This document shows, one piece after another, positions 25,853 to 34,056 of a stretch of DNA of 64,000 bases; position 1 is the stretch's first letter, and every line of letters starts with the position of its first letter. The notes beneath the pieces were generated by a model. The model saw only the letters and a program-made list of their open reading frames with translations. It was not told the DNA's origin and made no database searches. The stretch is from Polaromonas sp. (lineage in GTDB: Bacteria > Pseudomonadota > Gammaproteobacteria > Burkholderiales > Burkholderiaceae_C): assembly GCF_029945925.1 (NCBI RefSeq), contig NZ_JAQSDN010000049.1, positions 33,679 to 97,678 of the forward strand. Reading direction: 5' to 3'. The position numbers and the translations under genes are program-made.

Positions 25853-26818
25853 CTAGCTTTTCACTTCTTCAAACGTAAAGGCCGTGGCGATCTTGATCAG
25901 CACAAATTCCAGCACCAGCCCGACGATGCCGATCACGAAAATTGCGATGATGATGTTCTTGACATTGAGGTTGTTCCATTCGTCCCAGACCCAGAAGCCG
26001 ATGCCGACACCGCCGGTCAACATTTCTGCCGCGACGATGACCAGCCAGGCGGTGCCAACGGCCAGCCGTACACCGGTCAGCATGTAAGGCAGTACGGCGG
26101 GAAAGAGGATCCTGGTGACGATCTTCCATTCGCTGAGGTTGAGCACGCGCGCCACGTTCATGTAGTCCTGCGGCACGCGCTGCACGCCGACGGCGGTGTT
26201 GATGATCATGGGCCAGATCGAACAGATGAAGATGGTCCAGATGGCGGCCGGATCGGCGCCCTTGAACACCAGCAGGCCGATTGGCAGCCAGGCCAGCGGC
26301 GACACCGGACGCAGCAGGCTGATCAGGGGGTTGAACATGCGGCTCAGGAAGGTGAAGCGGCCAATCATGAAACCCACCGGAATGCCCACCACGGCCGCCA
26401 GGCCGAAGCCCATGGCCACGCGCTTGAGCGAGGACAGCACGTTCCATCCCACACCCTGGTCGTTCGGCCCCTTGCTGTAGAACGGGTCCTTGAAGATTTC
26501 GATGGCCTGGATAAAAGTGTCTTTCGGCGAGGGAATGCTGGCGCCGGTGCCCATGGACACCAGTTCCCAGACCAGTACCAGCAAACCCATGCCGAGCAGC
26601 GGCGGCAGAATGCCCAGCCAGAGCCAGGAGGCATCGCGCGAGGATTTGGCGGCGGCCGCCGCCGGTGAGCTGGTTTTCATGTCATTTTGGGCTGTAGCCC
26701 CCGTAGGGTAAGGGGAACAAGCTATTAATTGTGTAGCGGCTGATTCCCTGGGTTTGTCCGCGTTGCGGCCCGCCGGGGCGGCTGCTTCGAGCGGGCTGTG
26801 GAAGACGGCACTGACCAT
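25853..26818 (-). CDS. nrtB: nitrate ABC transporter permease
   Basis: A 321-residue inner-membrane permease with the six-segment NrtB/SsuC fold. Segments visible include LGILPPLLGMGLLVLVWELV, VAMGFGLAAVVGIPVGFMIG and IIIAIFVIGIVGLVLEFVLI, with the EAA-like loop INTAVGVQRVPQDYMNVARVL. The start at 26818 has an excellent ribosome-binding site (AAGGAG), so translation probably begins there. This adds 46 residues before the more usual MKTSSPAAA start, part of which (QLIACSPYPTGATAQND) is encoded by a dispersed repeat at 26683-26738. It lies 24 bases after nrtA. Confidence 0.92.
   Translation of the reverse strand: MVSAVFHSPLEAAAPAGRNADKPRESAATQLIACSPYPTGATAQNDMKTSSPAAAAAKSSRDASWLWLGILPPLLGMGLLVLVWELVSMGTGASIPSPKDTFIQAIEIFKDPFYSKGPNDQGVGWNVLSSLKRVAMGFGLAAVVGIPVGFMIGRFTFLSRMFNPLISLLRPVSPLAWLPIGLLVFKGADPAAIWTIFICSIWPMIINTAVGVQRVPQDYMNVARVLNLSEWKIVTRILFPAVLPYMLTGVRLAVGTAWLVIVAAEMLTGGVGIGFWVWDEWNNLNVKNIIIAIFVIGIVGLVLEFVLIKIATAFTFEEVKS
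26683..26738 (-). repeat. copy e of ~65-bp dispersed repeat in nrtB N-terminal region
   Basis: Minus strand reads ctacacaattaatagcttg, then cccttaccctacgggggctacagcc and ends aaaatgac. It has the same order of sub-motifs as copies a-d. It is in frame in the nrtB N-terminal extension. Confidence 0.6.
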
Positions 26819-26842
26819 GGTGATCTCCTTGATGCAGCCTGA

Positions 26843-28096
26843 TCAGGCCCGGATTTTGAAAGAATCGGCATATTTCTTCGGGTCCTTGCCGTCCCAGACC
26901 GTGCCGTCCATCAGCTTGTGGCTGCGCATCACGTCCTTGGGCACGCTGACCTTGGCGGCAGCGGCGGCGTCCTTGTAGATGTCGATCTGGTTGATCTGTT
27001 TGGCCAGGCCCAGGTAGTCCGGGTGGTCCTTGATCAGGCCCCAGCGCTTGTGTTGCGTCAGGAACCACATGCCGTCGGACAGGTAAGGGAAGTTGACCGC
27101 ACCGTCGTTGAAGAACTTCATGTAGTTCGGGTCATCCCAGGTCTTGCCCATGCCGTTCTGGTAGCGGCCCAGGATGCGCTGGTTGATCGCGTCGACGCTG
27201 GTGTTGACGTAGCTTTTTTCGGCAATCGTCTCGGCCATCTTGTTCTTGTTGGAGAGGCTGGCGTCTATCCATTTGCCGGCCTCGATGATGGCGGCCGTCA
27301 CGGCGCGTGCGGTGTTCGGGTATTTTTTGGCGAAGTCGGCCGTCGTGCCCAGCACCTTTTCGGGGTGATCCTTCCAGATGTCCTGCGTGGTGGTGGCGGT
27401 CACGCCGATGCCGTCGATGATGGCGCGGTGGTTCCAGGGTTCACCCACGCAAAAGCCGTCCATGTTGCCGATGCGCATATTGGCCACCATCTGCGGCGGC
27501 GGCACGGTGATGACCTTGGCGTCCTTCATCGGGTTGATACCGTTGGCGGCCAGCCAGTAGTACAGCCACATGGCATGGGTGCCGGTGGGGAAGGTCTGCG
27601 CGAAGGTGTATTCCCGCTTGTCGGAGGCCATCAGCCTGGCCAGACCGGCCCCGTCCACGGCGCCCTTGTCCGCGATTTTTTTGGACAGCGTGATGGCCTG
27701 CCCGTTGTGGTTCAGGTTCATCAGCACGGCCATGTCCTTTTTCGGGCCCGCCGTGCCCATGTGAACGCCGTAAATCAGGCCGTACAGCACGTGGGCGAAG
27801 TCGAGTTCGCCGTTGACCAGCTTGTCGCGCACCCCGGGCCAGCTCGCTTCCTTGCTCGGGATGATGGTCACGCCGTGTTTCTTGTCAAAACCCATGACCG
27901 AGGCCATGACCACGCTGGCGCAATCGGTCAGCGGGATGAAGCCGATCTTGACTTCCTTCTTCTCCGGCGCGTCGGATCCGGCCGCCCAGGCGCCCGGGTT
28001 GCCGATGCCGAAGGTGGCGGCGCCGCCCAGTGCGCCGGCCTGGCGGATGAAGTCGCGGCGTGTCGGCTTGCCTGGAGCGGGGGAGGTTTGCGTCAT
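26843..28096 (-). CDS. nrtA: nitrate ABC transporter substrate-binding protein
   Basis: A 417-residue periplasmic nitrate/nitrite-binding protein. The true start is MTQTSPAPGKPTRRDFIRQAG, which carries a twin-arginine signal (TRRDFIRQ) ending near AWAAGS. The mature protein shows NrtA blocks: KIGFIPLTDCASVVMAS, ILYGLIYGVHMGTAGP-like AHVLYGLIYGVHMG, and FCVGEPWNHRAIIDGIGV. The track start at 28192 reads through the leader. Expression is likely controlled at the sigma-54 promoter and by ANTAR antitermination in the 170-base leader. Confidence 0.95.
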   Translation of the reverse strand: MTQTSPAPGKPTRRDFIRQAGALGGAATFGIGNPGAWAAGSDAPEKKEVKIGFIPLTDCASVVMASVMGFDKKHGVTIIPSKEASWPGVRDKLVNGELDFAHVLYGLIYGVHMGTAGPKKDMAVLMNLNHNGQAITLSKKIADKGAVDGAGLARLMASDKREYTFAQTFPTGTHAMWLYYWLAANGINPMKDAKVITVPPPQMVANMRIGNMDGFCVGEPWNHRAIIDGIGVTATTTQDIWKDHPEKVLGTTADFAKKYPNTARAVTAAIIEAGKWIDASLSNKNKMAETIAEKSYVNTSVDAINQRILGRYQNGMGKTWDDPNYMKFFNDGAVNFPYLSDGMWFLTQHKRWGLIKDHPDYLGLAKQINQIDIYKDAAAAAKVSVPKDVMRSHKLMDGTVWDGKDPKKYADSFKIRA

Positions 28097-28156
28097 GTGG
28101 AACTCCTTGAGTGACAAAACAGAAGACTGAAAAAAGAAACGCGAAAAATCAAAGAG

Positions 28157-28215
28157 GAAAAACAAAACGGCGCCCATTTCGGGCCTGCGCAAGCAGGCTG
28201 GAAATGGACGCCGTT
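28157..28215 (-). terminator. leader terminator of nrtA (ANTAR attenuator)
   Basis: On the minus strand an almost perfect 15-bp stem, AACGGCGTCCATTTC with GAAATGGGCGCCGTT, encloses a second hairpin (GCCTGC-TTGC-GCAGGC) and is followed by TTTTGTTTTT. Its 5' arm includes the loop and 3' side of the second ANTAR hairpin, so the two structures exclude each other, as in NasR attenuation. Confidence 0.88.
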
Positions 28216-28262
28216 GTCCCGGTGAAGCCGTGGAAGACTTTTGAAACGGACCGCCGTTGGCC
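28206..28262 (-). promoter_or_regulatory. two-hairpin ANTAR (NasR) binding motif in nrtA leader
   Basis: Minus strand hairpin 1 is GGCC-AACGGC-GGTC (28249-28262) and hairpin 2 is GGAC-AACGGC-GTCC (28206-28219). Both have six-base loops with A1 and G4, the known ANTAR target. Hairpin 2 overlaps the terminator arm. NasR, encoded immediately upstream, is the expected partner. Confidence 0.88.
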
Positions 28263-28280
28263 CCTTCATGCCATTAACCA

Positions 28281-28296
28281 AGCAGCAACCGTGCCA
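28281..28296 (-). promoter_or_regulatory. sigma-54 promoter of nrtABC
   Basis: Minus strand TGGCACGGTTGCTGCT fits the -24/-12 consensus (GG and GC with the right 10-base spacing). Predicted start is near 28270, eight bases before the first ANTAR hairpin. Confidence 0.8.
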
Positions 28297-28438
28297 GATG
28301 ATTTCAATGCGGAGGTCGGGCTGGTGTTTGCCTCTGAAAAACGGCCTGGCGCGGCGGCGCCGGGGATGCAGGACACGTTCAGCCGGGGTGCGCCATCATG
28401 GTGCGGATGCCCTCAGGCGGCACAGGCCTTGTGCTGAA

Positions 28439-29710
28439 TCAGGGCGTTCCGGTGGCCAGGTAGTCCGCCATGGCCAGCACGGCTTCGGCCACGTCGGTCA
28501 GGCGGCGGTTCTGGTTCATGGCGGTTTGCCTGAGCATCTTGTAGGCCTCTTCTTCACTGAGCTTGCGGTGCGCCATCAGCAGGCCCTTGGCGCGTTCGAT
28601 GAGCTTTCGCTCGTTGAGAGAGGCGCGCGCCGTCTCCAGCTCGTCGCTCATGGCCTGTAGCCGGCTCGCCTGGTCCTGGACCAGCTCGAGGATGGAACGG
28701 TCCAGGTGCGGGCCGTAAGAAGTGGCCGAGGGACCGGTCTGGCCCGTTCCTGCCGGCAGGCTGCCACCCTTTGCCGTGAGTGCGGCGAGGATCATCTGGT
28801 GGTCGCGCAGTTCGGCGCGGGCCTGCACGATCTTCTGTTCGCACAGCTGCAGCAGCTCGGCGGCCAGCTGGTCTTCGACGGTTTTCATGGCATCGATGCG
28901 GTGGGTGCAGCAGTCGAACCAGGTCTGGCTCAGGTTGGGGTCGAGGACGCCGGTTGCCACCGAGCAGGCGATGCGGCGCAGGCGTTCCAGGTCTGCCAGC
29001 GTGGCGGTGCTCTGGCTGGTCTGCCAGAGTTCGCGCAGCGCCAGCGTCGAAAAGTCGCTGAACACCTGCACGCAGCGTTCCTGCGACTGGATCAGGTGCA
29101 GCCATTGCTGCTGGCGCTGGCTGTCGGTCTGGCCCGAAGCGAAGGTGGCCGCGCCAAACGCGCGCTCCTGGCCGGCAAACTCCTTGCCCTGCATGAAGTT
29201 GAACATGGCCACCAGCAGCCGCGAAATCTCGGGGTTGGTGGCGCTGTCGGCCGCTTCAAAGACCACGGCCAGCAGGCCGGCGATCAGCTTGACAAATGCC
29301 GCCGTGGCCTCCGCCGCGGCCACTTCCTGCGCCCTGATGCGGGCCCGCAGGGCGGGCAGGGCGTCGAGTTCGTGCAGGACAAAGGCAATGCGGCTGAACA
29401 GCCGGGCGCCGTTGTTCAGGTGGCCGGCATCGGTGTCCAGGCGGTCGAAGCTGGCGCGCAGCTCGTCCTCGACCTGCTGGCAATCGAGCACCTGGCGAGG
29501 CAGCTGCGCGGCAAACCGGGCGCCCTGCGAGCCCAGAAAAACATTGGAAATGCCGCGTTCCTTCTGCAGCACGTGGACCAGCCGCCCGATCACGTTGACC
29601 AGCGCGCTGGTGCGCGTGAGTTGCTCGAGGTCGTTGATTTCGCAGCGCCTGGCGGCAATCAGAAAGCTCAATCCGGATTTCATCGTTTCAGTCAAAGGGA
29701 GGTCCGTCAT
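28439..29710 (-). CDS. nasR: nitrate-responsive antiterminator NasR (NIT-ANTAR)
   Basis: A 423-residue cytoplasmic regulator started at [17 protein letters not shown] (29710). The N-terminal NIT domain, which senses nitrate and nitrite, has the P-box-like [19 protein letters not shown]. The C-terminal 60 residues are an ANTAR RNA-binding domain ([38 protein letters not shown]). In Klebsiella the homologue binds two leader hairpins and prevents termination when nitrate is present. Here the gene directly precedes nrtA, whose leader carries the matching hairpins and terminator. The 340-base gap to nrtA is wholly accounted for by the sigma-54 promoter and leader. Confidence 0.93.
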   Translation of the reverse strand: MTDLPLTETMKSGLSFLIAARRCEINDLEQLTRTSALVNVIGRLVHVLQKERGISNVFLGSQGARFAAQLPRQVLDCQQVEDELRASFDRLDTDAGHLNNGARLFSRIAFVLHELDALPALRARIRAQEVAAAEATAAFVKLIAGLLAVVFEAADSATNPEISRLLVAMFNFMQGKEFAGQERAFGAATFASGQTDSQRQQQWLHLIQSQERCVQVFSDFSTLALRELWQTSQSTATLADLERLRRIACSVATGVLDPNLSQTWFDCCTHRIDAMKTVEDQLAAELLQLCEQKIVQARAELRDHQMILAALTAKGGSLPAGTGQTGPSATSYGPHLDRSILELVQDQASRLQAMSDELETARASLNERKLIERAKGLLMAHRKLSEEEAYKMLRQTAMNQNRRLTDVAEAVLAMADYLATGTP

Positions 29711-29789
29711 TGTCCAGCAACATTCATGCCCCGGGCCGCTTCCGGCCCGGACCGGGGCGAACGGCGCACCGCGCTTTACACTGGAGGCC

Positions 29790-30827
29790 ATGCTTGTACT
29801 GGGAATTGAATCGAGTTGTGACGAAACCGGCGTGGCGCTTGTCGATGCCTCGGGGCAGGGCGTGCCGGCTTTGCTGGCGCACGCGCTGCACAGCCAGATC
29901 GACATGCACCAGGCCTACGGCGGCGTGGTGCCCGAACTGGCCAGCCGCGACCACATCCGCCGTGTGTTGCCGCTGATCAGCGAGGTGCTGGGTCAGGCGC
30001 GGCGTTCGCTGGCCGATGTGGACGTGGTGGCCTACACGCGCGGCCCGGGCCTGGCCGGCGCGCTGCTGGTGGGCGCCGGCGTGGCCTGTTCGCTGGCAGC
30101 GGCGCTGGGCAAGCCGGTGATGGGGGTGCATCACCTCGAAGGGCATTTGCTCTCGCCTTTTTTGAGCGCCGATCCGCCGCAGTTTTCATTTGTGGCGCTG
30201 CTGGTGTCCGGCGGCCACACCCAGCTGATGCGGGTGAACCGGGTGGGCAGTTACGAGTTGCTGGGTGAAACCATTGACGATGCCGCCGGTGAGGCCTTTG
30301 ACAAGTCAGCCAAGTTGCTGGGCCTGCCTTATCCTGGCGGGCCGCACCTGGCCAAGCTGGCGCTGGGCGGCGACGCCCAGGCCTTCAAGTTGCCCCGGCC
30401 CCTGCTGCACAGCGGCGACCTCGATTTTTCATTTTCCGGCCTCAAAACCGCGGTGCTGACGCAGGCAAAAAAACTCGGTGAGCCCATGGGCGAGCAGGCC
30501 CGGGCCGACCTGGCGGCCTCGACGCAGGCGGCCATTGTGGAAGTGCTGGTCAAAAAATCGTTGAAAGCGCTGGAGCAGACCGGCCTGAAGCGGCTGGTGG
30601 TGGCCGGCGGCGTGGGGGCCAATACCCTGCTGCGTGAACAGCTCAACGCGGCCTGCGCGACAAAGGGTATTCGGGTGCATTACCCCGAAATGCATTTGTG
30701 CACCGACAACGGCGCCATGATCGCGCTGGCGGCCGGCATGCGGCTGCAGGCAGGCCTGGAAAGCCTGCAGCGCGGCTACACCTTTGACGTGAAGCCGCGC
30801 TGGGGTCTGGCGGAGATCGCGGTCTAG
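29790..30827 (+). CDS. tsaD: tRNA N6-threonylcarbamoyladenosine transferase TsaD
   Basis: A 345-residue TsaD that, with TsaB and TsaE, transfers threonylcarbamoyl to A37 of ANN-decoding tRNAs. Metal-binding histidines lie in [15 protein letters not shown]; other family blocks are [15 protein letters not shown] at the start, [10 protein letters not shown], and [14 protein letters not shown]. The ATG at 29790 is preceded by GGAG; the long track ORF from 28722 is a shadow frame through nasR fused to it. It is divergent from nasR (79 bases between starts). A small hairpin ATCCCC/GGGGAT at 30872-30891 may end its transcript. Confidence 0.97.
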   Translation: MLVLGIESSCDETGVALVDASGQGVPALLAHALHSQIDMHQAYGGVVPELASRDHIRRVLPLISEVLGQARRSLADVDVVAYTRGPGLAGALLVGAGVACSLAAALGKPVMGVHHLEGHLLSPFLSADPPQFSFVALLVSGGHTQLMRVNRVGSYELLGETIDDAAGEAFDKSAKLLGLPYPGGPHLAKLALGGDAQAFKLPRPLLHSGDLDFSFSGLKTAVLTQAKKLGEPMGEQARADLAASTQAAIVEVLVKKSLKALEQTGLKRLVVAGGVGANTLLREQLNAACATKGIRVHYPEMHLCTDNGAMIALAAGMRLQAGLESLQRGYTFDVKPRWGLAEIAV

Positions 30828-30871
30828 GCTTGATGCCCGTTGTGCAGCCGGCTCGGTGGCCGGTCAGCGGC

Positions 30872-30893
30872 ATCCCCTTGTTGACGGGGATTT
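30872..30893 (+). terminator. possible weak terminator after tsaD
   Basis: The six-base-pair hairpin atcccc with ggggat is followed by tt and C-rich sequence rather than a long T-run. Only a tentative call. Confidence 0.35.
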
Positions 30894-31104
30894 CCCCTCA
30901 AGCGTCAACCTCAACACGCTGTTTTCCAGTCTGGCGCTGCTGGCTGCAGCGTCGTTCTGGCTGGCTATGCGCCGCACATTGCCTTCGACGCCGATCTCAG
31001 GCTGCACTCTTGTCAGACCCGGAAAACATCCCCCGGCTGGGTGACACATGACTGGCTGCCCGCCACCGGAGGCAGGGTGTCGCCAGCAAGGGCAAAAACC
31101 CCAT
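30894..31104. other. gene-free stretch upstream of tusA
   Basis: I see no convincing gene here. The small ORFs in the track lack ribosome-binding sites and homology. Just after it, at 31105, the conserved promoter motif of the sulfur genes begins. Confidence 0.5.
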
Positions 31105-31149
31105 TATCCATATGGGTTACGCAGCATCACCCTTCGCGGTGATAGACGG
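31105..31149 (+). promoter_or_regulatory. candidate NarL-type site and promoter of tusA operon
   Basis: The palindrome-like TATCCATATGGGTTA is followed at fixed distance by GATAGACGG. TTACGC (31117-31122) and GATAGA (31141-31146), 18 bases apart, could be the -35 and -10. The same layout occurs upstream of soeA (57571-57615) and of the minus dsr operon (39375-39419). Confidence 0.55.
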
Positions 31150-31267
31150 AGCGCGACAGCTACTAAAAAATCAATCTCTACAGCGGACACGGTGCCTGTT
31201 GCCGGGGATGGTTTGTGGTTTCCGCCGCAGCAACAGGTTGCAATCATTGAATCAACGGAGACAAGAC

Positions 31268-31495
31268 ATGGAATTCAACAAGGAATTTGACGCATCTGGC
31301 ATGGCCTGCCCGCTGCCCATCGTGAAAACCAAGAAGGCGCTGGCCGACATGAGTTCCGGGCAGGTGCTGCGCGTCATCGCCACTGATCCCGGATCGGTCT
31401 GCGATATGGCCGCCTTTGCCGAGCAGACCGGCAACACACTGCTGGAACAAGGCACCGAAAGCGGCAAGCACGTCTTCTATCTCAAGAAAGCCTGA
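31268..31495 (+). CDS. tusA: TusA-family sulfurtransferase
   Basis: A 75-residue sulfur carrier with the active-site motif GMACPLPIVKTKKAL, the cysteine carrying the persulfide. The ribosome-binding site ACGGAG precedes the ATG at 31268. In sulfur oxidisers TusA accepts sulfur and passes it through DsrE-type proteins toward DsrC. It leads a three-gene operon with a DsrE2-like protein and a YeeE permease, which fits cytoplasmic handling of sulfur from imported thiosulfate or polysulfide. The rhodanese that often accompanies tusA-dsrE2 is not visible here. Confidence 0.92.
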   Translation: MEFNKEFDASGMACPLPIVKTKKALADMSSGQVLRVIATDPGSVCDMAAFAEQTGNTLLEQGTESGKHVFYLKKA

Positions 31496-31535
31496 GCCCG
31501 AGAGCGCAGCTCAACACACCCCGGAGCACATACGC

Positions 31536-32006
31536 ATGGCAAGCAAAAAAATGGCGCTGATCGCCACCAAAGGCACGCTGGACATGGCCTATCCGCCTTT
31601 CATCCTGGCGTCCACTGCGGCAGCGCTGGGCTGGGAGGTCCAGATTTTTTTTACCTTCTACGGACTTCAGTTGCTGCGCAAGAGCCTGGATGGCGTCAAG
31701 ATCAGCCCGCTGGCCAATCCCGCCATGCCCATGCCTGTGCCGATGCCGGTCATGGTGCAGATGCTGCCGGGCATGGAATCCATGGCCACGATGATGATGA
31801 AGAACAAGATGAAGTCCAAAGGCGTGGCGTCCTTGCAGGAACTGCGTGACCTCTGTCTCGAGGCGGAGGTCAAGTTTGTCGCTTGCCAGATGACGGTGGA
31901 CCTGTTCGAGTTTGAGACCAGCGAGTTCATCAAGGATGTGGAGTACGGCGGCGCCGCCACCTTCATGAAGTTTGCGGGCGAATCCGACGTCTGCCTGTTT
32001 ATTTGA
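31536..32006 (+). CDS. dsrE2: DsrE2-like sulfur-carrier protein
   Basis: A 156-residue DsrE/DsrF/DrsH-superfamily protein of the DsrE2 subtype, started at MASKKMALIATKGTLDMAYPPF. The characteristic Met-rich hydrophobic segment (PMPVPMPVMVQMLPGMESMATMMM) may contact the membrane. The conserved cysteine is in VKFVACQMTVDLFEF, and the tail GGAATFMKFAGESDVCLFI matches the family. It probably transfers sulfane sulfur with TusA. It lies 40 bases after tusA. A gap of 293 bases follows before yeeE. Confidence 0.9.
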   Translation: MASKKMALIATKGTLDMAYPPFILASTAAALGWEVQIFFTFYGLQLLRKSLDGVKISPLANPAMPMPVPMPVMVQMLPGMESMATMMMKNKMKSKGVASLQELRDLCLEAEVKFVACQMTVDLFEFETSEFIKDVEYGGAATFMKFAGESDVCLFI

Positions 32007-32114
32007 GAAACCCTGTTGCCGGTACAGCCTGTGCCGGCATCCACCAACTGCGAAGCCATCCCGGACGGGATCGGCAGTGTGACAGTACGGTCAAAACCGA
32101 AATAGAACAAGGTC

Positions 32115-32218
32115 ATGAAAAAAATCTGCTCCTGTGCTCTACCCTGCCTGGCTTGTCACAGGCTGGCCTGCCGGCCTTGGGAACGGCGCAGGTCATGGGC
32201 ATCTTCAGTGTCTCCTGA
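32115..32218 (+). pseudogene. possible degenerate signal-peptide remnant between dsrE2 and yeeE
   Basis: Starting at ATG 32115, the bases read as a short secretion-signal-like stretch only if one frame change is allowed (MKKICSC..., then LLCSTLPGLSQAGLPALGTAQ in the neighbouring frame), ending at a TGA at 32216. This could be the remnant of a small exported protein gene. There are no further homologous features and the call is weak. The rest of the 32007-32299 gap is featureless to me. Confidence 0.25.
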
Positions 32219-32299
32219 AAGCATTCGGGACACGCTCACCCGCGTCGCGGGTGGCGACGAACGAAGCAAGCCGTCATTTTCCAGTCTGGAGCGTTTGAC

Positions 32300-33403
32300 A
32301 TGAGCGAAGCAATCAGCCCAGCCACCATGGTCGTATGGGGCGGCTTTGTTCTGGCCTTTATTTTTGGCGCAGTCGCCAACAAGACCAACTTCTGCACCAT
32401 GGGGGCTATCTCTGACATTGTCAACATGGCGCACTGGGGGCGCATGCGCATGTGGCTTCTCACGATTGCGGTGGCCGTGGTGGGTTCCAACCTGCTGTAT
32501 TACTTTGGCCTGATCGATCTCTCCAAGTCCGTCTATCAACGCCCGTCGCTGAGCTGGCTTTCCATGCTGCTGGGGGGCTTTCTGTTTGGCGTGGGTATGA
32601 CGATCGCGGCGGGCTGCACCAACAAGAATCTGGTGCGCCTGGGCGGCGGCAGTGTGCGCTCGCTGGTGGTGCTGGTATTTCTGGCGATTTCGGCTTACAT
32701 GACGCTCAAGGGCTTGTTCGGCCAGTGGCGTGCCAGCTATCTGGATACGGTGGTGCTCGACTTGTCCCAATGGGGTCTGACCACGCAGGGGCTGTCGCAA
32801 ATTCTGGCCAGGCTGACCGGCCTGCCCGAAAAAACCGCCTTGCTCACCACCGCGCTGTTGGCAGGTCTGGGTCTGCTGGTGTTCGTCTTCAAGGACAAAC
32901 GCTTTCGCGGCAATCTGTCACAAGTGACCGGCGCGATTGTTCTTGGTTTGCTGATCGTCGCGGCCTGGTTTCTGACCGGGAACATCGGCTATGGTGAAAA
33001 CCCCGATACGCTGGAAACCGTGTATTTCGCGACCAACACCCGCACGCTGGAATCGCTGAGCTTTGTCGCGCCAACGGCTTTCAGCCTGGAGCTGCTGATG
33101 TTGTGGACGGACAAGTCGATGCGTGTGACGTTTGGTATCGCTACGGTGATCGGTGTTGTGCTCGGCTCCTTTGCCTATGCCGTCAGCACGCGGCAGTTTC
33201 GCTGGGAAGGTTTTGCCTCGCTGGAAGATTTGCGCACCCAGCTGACAGGCGCAGTGCTGATGGGTTTCGGTGGCGTCACAGCGCTTGGCTGCACCATTGG
33301 CCAGGGTCTCTCGGGCGTCTCCACCCTGGCGCTGGGCTCGTTCATTGCGCTGACGGGCATCGTCTCCGGCGCGGTCGTCACGATGAAGTGGCAGCAGCGC
33401 TGA
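32300..33403 (+). CDS. YeeE/YedE-family sulfur-compound transporter
   Basis: A 367-residue inner-membrane protein with about nine hydrophobic segments. Conserved cysteine motifs of the family are MTIAAGCTNKNLVRLGGGS and VTALGCTIGQGLSG, plus an N-terminal KTNFCTMGAISD. YeeE (TsuA) imports thiosulfate by passing it along cysteines. Linkage to tusA and dsrE2 suggests import of thiosulfate or another sulfur compound for the oxidation pathway. The permease is followed by a MITE-like element at 33440. Confidence 0.9.
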   Translation: MSEAISPATMVVWGGFVLAFIFGAVANKTNFCTMGAISDIVNMAHWGRMRMWLLTIAVAVVGSNLLYYFGLIDLSKSVYQRPSLSWLSMLLGGFLFGVGMTIAAGCTNKNLVRLGGGSVRSLVVLVFLAISAYMTLKGLFGQWRASYLDTVVLDLSQWGLTTQGLSQILARLTGLPEKTALLTTALLAGLGLLVFVFKDKRFRGNLSQVTGAIVLGLLIVAAWFLTGNIGYGENPDTLETVYFATNTRTLESLSFVAPTAFSLELLMLWTDKSMRVTFGIATVIGVVLGSFAYAVSTRQFRWEGFASLEDLRTQLTGAVLMGFGGVTALGCTIGQGLSGVSTLALGSFIALTGIVSGAVVTMKWQQR

Positions 33404-33439
33404 AAAGGCGCACGGCTCTTGTGGCCCGGCGGCCTGGCA

Positions 33440-33606
33440 CTAGTACTGCAGCACGGAAGTAGCGAAACAAAATGAAAGTGATGACTTCGTGCCCAGGGCA
33501 AGGCGCAAGCCGCAGCGAAGGCTGTGCGCCTTCGCAAGGATTGCAACGCCGCCATGGGTGCGAAGGCGCGCTTTCATGTTTCGATATTTTCGGGTTGCAG
33601 TACTAG
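33440..33606. mobile_element. MITE-like element with ~35-bp imperfect terminal inverted repeats
   Basis: Left end ctagtactgcagcacggaag and right end (as reverse complement) ctagtactgcaacccgaaaa agree over the first 11 bases, and both continue to cgaaac and atgaaag. The 167-bp interior has no ORF. This is the form of a non-autonomous transposable element. It sits between yeeE and the 3' end of the minus dsr operon; its right end overlaps the last codon of that operon. Confidence 0.65.
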
Positions 33607-34046
33607 GGCTTGGGTGTCTGGGCGCGGCGCCGCGGCTGCCACGCCATCATGCTGGCGACAATCTCTCCCCAGGGCAACTCCAGCAGGCTCGCATCGTTGC
33701 GCTTGGCCTTTTGCACCATGGCATGGACGTCAGCCGTGGGCGCCGCCACCGCGGCCTGCAAGCCGCGCAGGCCGCCGCATTGCAGCTGCATGGCTTTGGC
33801 GTGGACCAGGGGAACACCCGGGCGGGGCAGGCGCAGCGCGAACGTAGCCCGCTCACGGAACAGGCTTTCCAGCGTCGTGCAGTTGATACGGGCCACTTCA
33901 AGCGAGCAGGCGACGACTTCGCGCTCGGCCAGCGCGTGCCGGCTGGCCAGTTCGCACTGGGCACAGCCCGCCAGAAGGGCCCTCTCGAACACACAGGGTG
34001 AGAGGTTGAGGGTCCGGCGTGACGCGTGATACGCAGGCTCATCCAC
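33603..34046 (-). CDS. dsr-accessory protein of unknown function (last gene of minus operon)
   Basis: A protein of about 147 residues if started at the GTG 34046 (VDEPAYHASRRTLNLSP); the ATG in the track (34121) would overlap the previous gene by 65 bases. It contains a Cys pair (GCAQCELASRHALAERE) and two further cysteines (VACSLEVARINC), which could bind a metal or cluster. I do not recognise a domain. It is probably co-transcribed with the other minus-strand accessory genes. Its last codons are within the right end of the MITE-like element, so the natural C-terminus may have been altered. Confidence 0.6.
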   Translation of the reverse strand: MDEPAYHASRRTLNLSPCVFERALLAGCAQCELASRHALAEREVVACSLEVARINCTTLESLFRERATFALRLPRPGVPLVHAKAMQLQCGGLRGLQAAVAAPTADVHAMVQKAKRNDASLLELPWGEIVASMMAWQPRRRAQTPKP

Positions 34047-34056
34047 GGTGAGGATC

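Noticed and set aside
28093-28281. 62-residue ORF in the nrtA leader
   Set aside because: It lies across the ANTAR hairpins and terminator; RNA structure explains the conservation-like pattern and there is no ribosome-binding site.
30830-31051. Small ORFs between tsaD and tusA
   Set aside because: No ribosome-binding site, no homologous features, opposite ORFs on both strands at the same place.
32115-32303. 62-residue Cys-rich ORF ending at the yeeE start
   Set aside because: The overlap with yeeE is suggestive, but the ribosome-binding site is poorly spaced and the downstream two thirds is Arg/Ser-rich without pattern; a decayed gene explains it better.
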